Below, piece by piece: positions 60,701 through 64,000 of a stretch of DNA of 64,000 bases (position 1 is its first letter; the number at the start of each line of letters is the position of its first letter). The stretch lies in assembly GCA_964019425.1 (NCBI GenBank), contig OZ025817.1, forward strand, positions 372,001 to 436,000, in the 5' to 3' direction. The DNA comes from Flectonema sp. DT1601 (taxonomy: Eukaryota; Euglenozoa; Diplonemea; Diplonemida; Diplonemidae). Below the pieces are notes generated by a model, which had not been told where the DNA came from, ran no database searches, and saw only the letters and a program-made list of their open reading frames with translations. Made by a program: the position numbers and the translations under genes.

Positions 60701-63229
60701 ATTACTTGACAACGGCCTCACTTCTTCTTCGTCAACTGACTTTAGTATCTGAAGCACTTCCTTTTTTATTTTCAAACGACCGATGAGTGACTGTTGGAAA
60801 ACAGAGTACACTGCAGGCCCCTCCAAATCATTAATTGGAGAGAACACTCCTTCATCTTGCCATTTGAATCTCTCCATTAGTTCAGTCACCTCACTGCTAT
60901 CGATATTAAATGTCGCATCGAATACTTCTTCTGTTATTAGTATTCCTCCTTTCTTAGCATCAGAACATAATTTAGAACATTTCTGTATTGATTCATTACT
61001 AACTCGATATCCAAGTGTTTGACTAGCTGATTGCTTCCCGAACACTACAATTCCACAAGAGGGAGCCAGACCTCTGAAGAGACCGGTCGTTACACTCGCG
61101 TCTGGAAATTGTAAAATTGTGTTGGTCCAGGGAAGAGTCATCAGTCTGTGGTTTAAAGAATAAATACACTGCAAGGCTTCGTATATGGACTCGAAGGATA
61201 CGAAAATCTCGTGTTCTGACCAATCGTGAACAACAGCAGCTCTGTACTCGCAGATGTGTTTCGTTGTCAGCATTCGAAATATGGAACTGGCTTCCTTCGC
61301 AATAGTCGGAGCGATGGAATCCATATGTTCGATTCCGTATGGACGTATTTTTACTAAATAACAACTTTCAACAGCGGCCTTCGGCCTGGAGTCAACACTG
61401 GCTGGAGGTAGTGCTGCTGCACTCCAACTTTTTTCTTTTCCGCCACGTGCAGGGATCCTTTTAGTAGATGCAGCAAAGAGAAGCTCTCCGCGTCCGAAGT
61501 CACTCCTTGCGGATTCTTCACTAAAAACCTTGAAATACAACTCCACTCCGGGATGTACGTCTGCGAAGACATCCGCAGCACTAGCAGCCTTGTAGGTGCT
61601 CTCACAGATTATTATTTGATCTGAAATAGATAACTGACTTATTAACAAGGCTTGTTTTAGTAATTCCTGGCTGACAGTCAAACAAGCATCTCCTGAAGTC
61701 TGATTTCGATATGACTCGTAAGTAAGCGTTTCGGTAAAGATACCAATTGAGGGAGATATTTGAGAAGAAGGTGCTTCCTTGTCACGCAAGTTGAAGAATT
61801 GCAGCGCAGCAGCAATGGCATGAATAGGAGAATGGAAAATAAAATAAAGAGTAAATGAGCCATCTGATTTCACTGCACCAACTCCGTCACGAAGTTCGAT
61901 GCCAGAAAACTGACTGCAGCCTTCTCTCGCAAGTTCTAAACTTTGATAACACTTTTGCACTGAAATACACATCAAGGACCCAACACCAATTGGAGGACTT
62001 ACAACATCTGCACCCCCCATTGCGGCGCAGTGATCTACTACCCAACTGTCACAATAACTCTTCAGGTTCAAGTCTGGAGTCAGTCTTTTTAATTTCTTTT
62101 TTGTTGATAAATTATTCTTATTACGATCTGATTGTTTTAATTGAAGTTGATAAACGCAGCTACCAGTTCGTTGATTACTTCCAAAGTAAGATGCATCGAT
62201 AGGATGGCTAGTCACTGAGATTGTCTTTCTGAGAGATGCCGTTGATGAAAGGACGCTGGCTGCAGACTGCGTGCAGTAAAACTTCCCAACAGGAGCAACG
62301 GGAATCAATGAAATAGTGCGAGCTATCTCCTTACTATTTACAGTAGCATAGTGAATACCAGCACGAAGTCTCGGACCCTTTGAGAACTCAGGTAGTGAAG
62401 TTAATTCTTCTGGCCACGGATGACTCTCTAAGGCATCAGAAACTCCACTCAGAACACTCTCAAGTGTTTTAGTCGATCCCAATATCACTACTCGTGAGCA
62501 CTGAGAGTATCTCGTAGATCGTAAGGTGGGTTCTTTGATTTCAGTTTTTGAAATAACATTTTCAACAATTAAATACAAGCAATGAATGATCCAAGGAATG
62601 TGAGTACAAACAGAGTTGATTGATGACAATTGGTATATCCCGTCAACGTGAAATGCAAGTATGAATTTCTTAGAAAAAACGAATTGCTCACTAACATTGT
62701 CAGGTTCAGCAACAACAGGAATTACTGGAGTTTGTTGCAGCTGCTGCGGCTGTTTATCACAAAGTTGATTTATTGTTTGCTGCATTTCTTCAATTGTTTC
62801 TTCCATTCTAACAATTTCTGACTGCAGTTGTAAAGTTTGTATTTTGTTGTCTTTCAATCGCTCTTCACTCAGCTGCCGACTTTTTTGTGTTAATGTTTCG
62901 ATTAGATTTTGCTCGAAATTGATTTCTCGAGTGGTCACCCTCAGTGCCTCCCTCCTGTCGCTGCACAAATTTACGAACGTGCATATGGTCCCGACCATAC
63001 TCCTCATGTAAGAATTAAATAACTCAGCGATAGTTACTCGGAGTGATGTTTTATTGATGTCCAGCAAGTCCAACAGCTGTGAATCCTTCAACACTTCCCC
63101 TCTGCTAACATTCTTCGGAAGAAACTCCTCGTCATCGGTTTCATGTTTGAGAAGCACTTCACGTATTAGTTTTGAGGAACCTTTTAAATATCTTTCGATC
63201 TCAACAATAAATAAAACATACAGAGACAT
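57794..63229 (-). CDS. 1811-aa protein with degenerate nucleotidyl-cyclase-like regions and coiled coil
   Basis: This is a single long frame starting at ATG 63,229, 10 nt after an acceptor (GTAGAGTACAG). A helical N-terminus and a short coiled coil (about 100-160) precede up to three class III cyclase-like regions. Region one is at ~190-335 (with KGPRLRAGIHYA, like the GxRxRxGIH motif), region two at ~420-580 (GVGSLMCISVQKC, SPSIGIFTETLTY) and region three at ~650-860 (CYLVKIRPYGIEHMDSI, VTTGLFRGLAP, GYRVSNESIQKCSKL). The paired metal-binding Asp are not evident in regions two and three, so catalysis is doubtful. A strongly charged single-helix or coiled-coil segment rich in Arg/Glu lies around 1,200-1,290, and a long Ser/Thr-rich tail follows. 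Domain assignment is by eye and moderate. The gene lies 287 bp upstream of the globin kinase in the same direction. Confidence 0.75.
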   Translation of the reverse strand: MSLYVLFIVEIERYLKGSSKLIREVLLKHETDDEEFLPKNVSRGEVLKDSQLLDLLDINKTSLRVTIAELFNSYMRSMVGTICTFVNLCSDRREALRVTTREINFEQNLIETLTQKSRQLSEERLKDNKIQTLQLQSEIVRMEETIEEMQQTINQLCDKQPQQLQQTPVIPVVAEPDNVSEQFVFSKKFILAFHVDGIYQLSSINSVCTHIPWIIHCLYLIVENVISKTEIKEPTLRSTRYSQCSRVVILGSTKTLESVLSGVSDALESHPWPEELTSLPEFSKGPRLRAGIHYATVNSKEIARTISLIPVAPVGKFYCTQSAASVLSSTASLRKTISVTSHPIDASYFGSNQRTGSCVYQLQLKQSDRNKNNLSTKKKLKRLTPDLNLKSYCDSWVVDHCAAMGGADVVSPPIGVGSLMCISVQKCYQSLELAREGCSQFSGIELRDGVGAVKSDGSFTLYFIFHSPIHAIAAALQFFNLRDKEAPSSQISPSIGIFTETLTYESYRNQTSGDACLTVSQELLKQALLISQLSISDQIIICESTYKAASAADVFADVHPGVELYFKVFSEESARSDFGRGELLFAASTKRIPARGGKEKSWSAAALPPASVDSRPKAAVESCYLVKIRPYGIEHMDSIAPTIAKEASSIFRMLTTKHICEYRAAVVHDWSEHEIFVSFESIYEALQCIYSLNHRLMTLPWTNTILQFPDASVTTGLFRGLAPSCGIVVFGKQSASQTLGYRVSNESIQKCSKLCSDAKKGGILITEEVFDATFNIDSSEVTELMERFKWQDEGVFSPINDLEGPAVYSVFQQSLIGRLKIKKEVLQILKSVDEEEVRPLSSNVNLAIFFAYSTSVKTLSPFSDHTQQTSLQQELQNLEVVLNSSRRSTKGLSELVLSEEVFIEDKGSQVPNPYTVGNTVFENAAVGGLRIRDAATEQVRKQLLAPFYNQAEAMNRWISSVVVPKEEKLLEKETKETARIANLPFSLNDYRKARLAFELSLGPEPGMTKKANCLTILCFLLALKVKPSIPLLRSFDQTISFLDLTRLLLSCSIEDFDWIRNKVGGVMKWGYMTIDGSPIKGTTKKKRHNYRGITSVSPPKTISSNVPERRRENDKDLGGSSSGLQTKPQSKESPRSTTSHKHQQDCLVTEASEARKAYYLGLQQQRLAEEANLRSQIVSAEAAQTSEHARLARIAQDENVRKEMSEKMALRQEKLKRKREEDRIAAERERRAAARRELAEQQKKIQVTMSQCHRAMRVAMELLIKFLSGDDKKMSPDLLTCLWADQLEVLSSETTSISTIDTPYTVSYRNVTQQERDSALVSVSTHKQFSTLSYATDTTQKPLTCSAINMSVVGSLCSFIEQVRDIRSRTAVQTDRNSNKKRFATIATTTAGLVTCRSREVQTTRLPESKILTSGELSLKLEQIAKDESNYRTTLKDLFLSELALVAEMASKSTTSSAISWNENYSPVTSQERTIATLIDAETQCSDRKTRHASTMSQPYGHLAELPGKHKSPHAAALLQADVEISNLRSALAHSESIAVTLNGKIQAMQECEQVNQNPFVGLLSPTEHRRSTRGLPGTGGIGGLSLSRCRGSSRMSATLRTYLPSAAEVTSASTQTVPVVDPRCSMKNRVSSDLEKFDICEDEGGDRIEITVPTQSDDLVQYIGKPTAIQCSPPGNRKDIPLWVCQQVQRLAKEQYSELETPHLHGVVSGCSFLGDASLEFPSQQTQSKKSRISRLSSRDVVISRAGEMRKAMDLRYREALHSPSCSPYRNTETSVHPYKLSKSVLRARDLRKCAGPNLDADQNVDPWEG

Positions 63230-63521
63230 AGTTAATAAGCTGTACTCTACTTTGAGTGAAATAAATATATTTATAACATTTTTTTAGATTACTAAATTTA
63301 ACAAAACTTTCAAAACTTGTCTCCCGTTATACACAATAATGGTATTCGTACTTCCAGAGTCACGAATGATTGAATCAGACTGTAAAGAGATAATACTTTT
63401 CAACTTTGTGGTGAAAGCAAACACTAGTGTTGTCCAGAACGAGTACATTCTGTTGTTCAGCTGCTTTCTTGTTATGGACAGTTCAATCGATCAGATTAAA
63501 AACATTTCCTAACAACACAAC
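63230..63521. other. Short spacer upstream of the 1811-aa gene
   Basis: 292 bp separating the 1811-aa gene from ICMT. It includes the AT-rich acceptor region ending at 63,240. No other gene is seen. Confidence 0.4.
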
Positions 63522-64000
63522 TTATCTAATAAATGGAATACCAGTCATAGTCTTACTTTTGTAATCCGGATATTCCGGGAAGAACTCCTCGAGGATCTCC
63601 TCTTCTACTGGGATTCTTTGATGGAAGAAAGTCCAAGCAGCAGCAGTATACAAAATAAAACTAATTGGATTTAGAAGAACTATTTGTGAAGAGATTGACC
63701 AGTAAAACCATCCAAAGTAGGATGGGTGGCGGAGGAAAGAAAAGAGTCCGTTTGTTACTAACTTATGGCTGTCTCGTTTCTCGTCTTCAATGATATGAGA
63801 GAAGTTAGCACCACACTGAGCCATTGCTGCGATTCGAACAACTGCAGCTGCAATCATCATCACTCCCCCGACTATTGAAACAGTTTGATAATTCTGTTTC
63901 AGTTTCGGGAACAGCAGCCACTCGATTGCGTACTCAACTGCTGCCACAGCCATTGCGATGTTATAATTACGAGAAGCCCCTACTCCTGGTAACAGGAACG
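63522..64000 (-). CDS. ICMT: Isoprenylcysteine carboxyl methyltransferase, C-terminal part
   Basis: The minus-strand frame is open to the window edge. Codons upstream of the Met at 63,953 still match the family (FLLPGVGASRNYNIA before MAVAAVEYAIEWLLFPKLKQ), so the start lies outside. Visible are membrane helices, a conserved NFSH segment (QCGANFSHIIEDEKR), the SAM/substrate motif LVTNGLFSFLRHPSYFGWF, and the C-terminal RIPVEEEILEEFFPEY plus GIPFI, all in the ICMT/Ste14 order. The enzyme methylates the C-terminal prenyl-cysteine of CaaX proteins such as Ras and Rho in the ER membrane. The stop at 63,522 gives a normal C-terminus. Confidence 0.93.
   Translation of the reverse strand, partial: FLLPGVGASRNYNIAMAVAAVEYAIEWLLFPKLKQNYQTVSIVGGVMMIAAAVVRIAAMAQCGANFSHIIEDEKRDSHKLVTNGLFSFLRHPSYFGWFYWSISSQIVLLNPISFILYTAAAWTFFHQRIPVEEEILEEFFPEYPDYKSKTMTGIPFIR

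Noticed and set aside
1-64000. CRISPR array, rRNA genes or a bacterial operon
   Set aside because: No spaced direct repeats or rRNA sequence, and gene structure is eukaryotic.

Overview
The window comes from a nuclear eukaryotic genome. It has conventional GT-AG introns of 64-84 bp, no bacterial gene style, an ER membrane complex subunit, a Golgi-type kinase, CAP-Gly/PH/AGC kinase domains, tRNA-derived short repeats and a piggyBac transposon. Coding density is moderate, most genes are intronless, and intergenic DNA is AT-rich with long homopolymer tracts. In the 14 protein genes whose 5' end lies in the window, a pyrimidine-rich stretch ending in AG sits only about 4-45 nt (usually 10-20 nt) before the start codon. 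All seven genes left of 22.3 kb point right and all nine right of 33.6 kb point left. Acceptor-like sites hugging the ATG plus directional gene clusters suggest a spliced-leader trans-splicing protist; Euglenozoa (a diplonemid or early kinetoplastid relative) is my best guess. No spliced-leader RNA gene was found, so the lineage is inference.

Layout, rightward cluster: 1-12.9 kb is the 3' part of a giant coiled-coil gene. Its first 10 kb is a GC-rich array of apparently identical 1716-bp in-frame repeats, followed by an AT-rich unique tail. Then come a four-jointed/FAM20-like secretory-pathway kinase (4 exons), a protein with three Sld2/FAM13-like W-F-GRxP-D motifs, a small acylated SRPBCC-like protein, an SCP-type CTD phosphatase, EMC2 (4 exons) and an unrecognised, probably mitochondrial, protein.

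Middle, 22.3-33.6 kb: a convergent strand-switch region with no host gene, filled with repeats. It holds an unclassified inverted-repeat element bounded by G-runs (one fuller copy plus two partial copies head-to-head), a fold-back element with iterated motifs, two tRNA-derived short repeats and a relic of the astacin gene's 5' end.

Leftward cluster, read from the right: ICMT (partial), an 1811-aa protein with cyclase-like regions, a globin-PH-CAP-Gly-AGC kinase fusion, a TPMT-like methyltransferase, an acylated CAMK-like kinase, a 7.1-kb gene-poor gap, a PH-like/double Tudor-like protein, a frame-disrupted kinase-like gene, a tyrosine-recombinase fossil, a 142-aa unknown, a piggyBac insertion and a secreted astacin protease. 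The globin kinase and the cyclase-like protein are adjacent and share direction. Together with two further predicted N-myristoylated proteins, they point to membrane or cytoskeletal signalling as a theme of the window.
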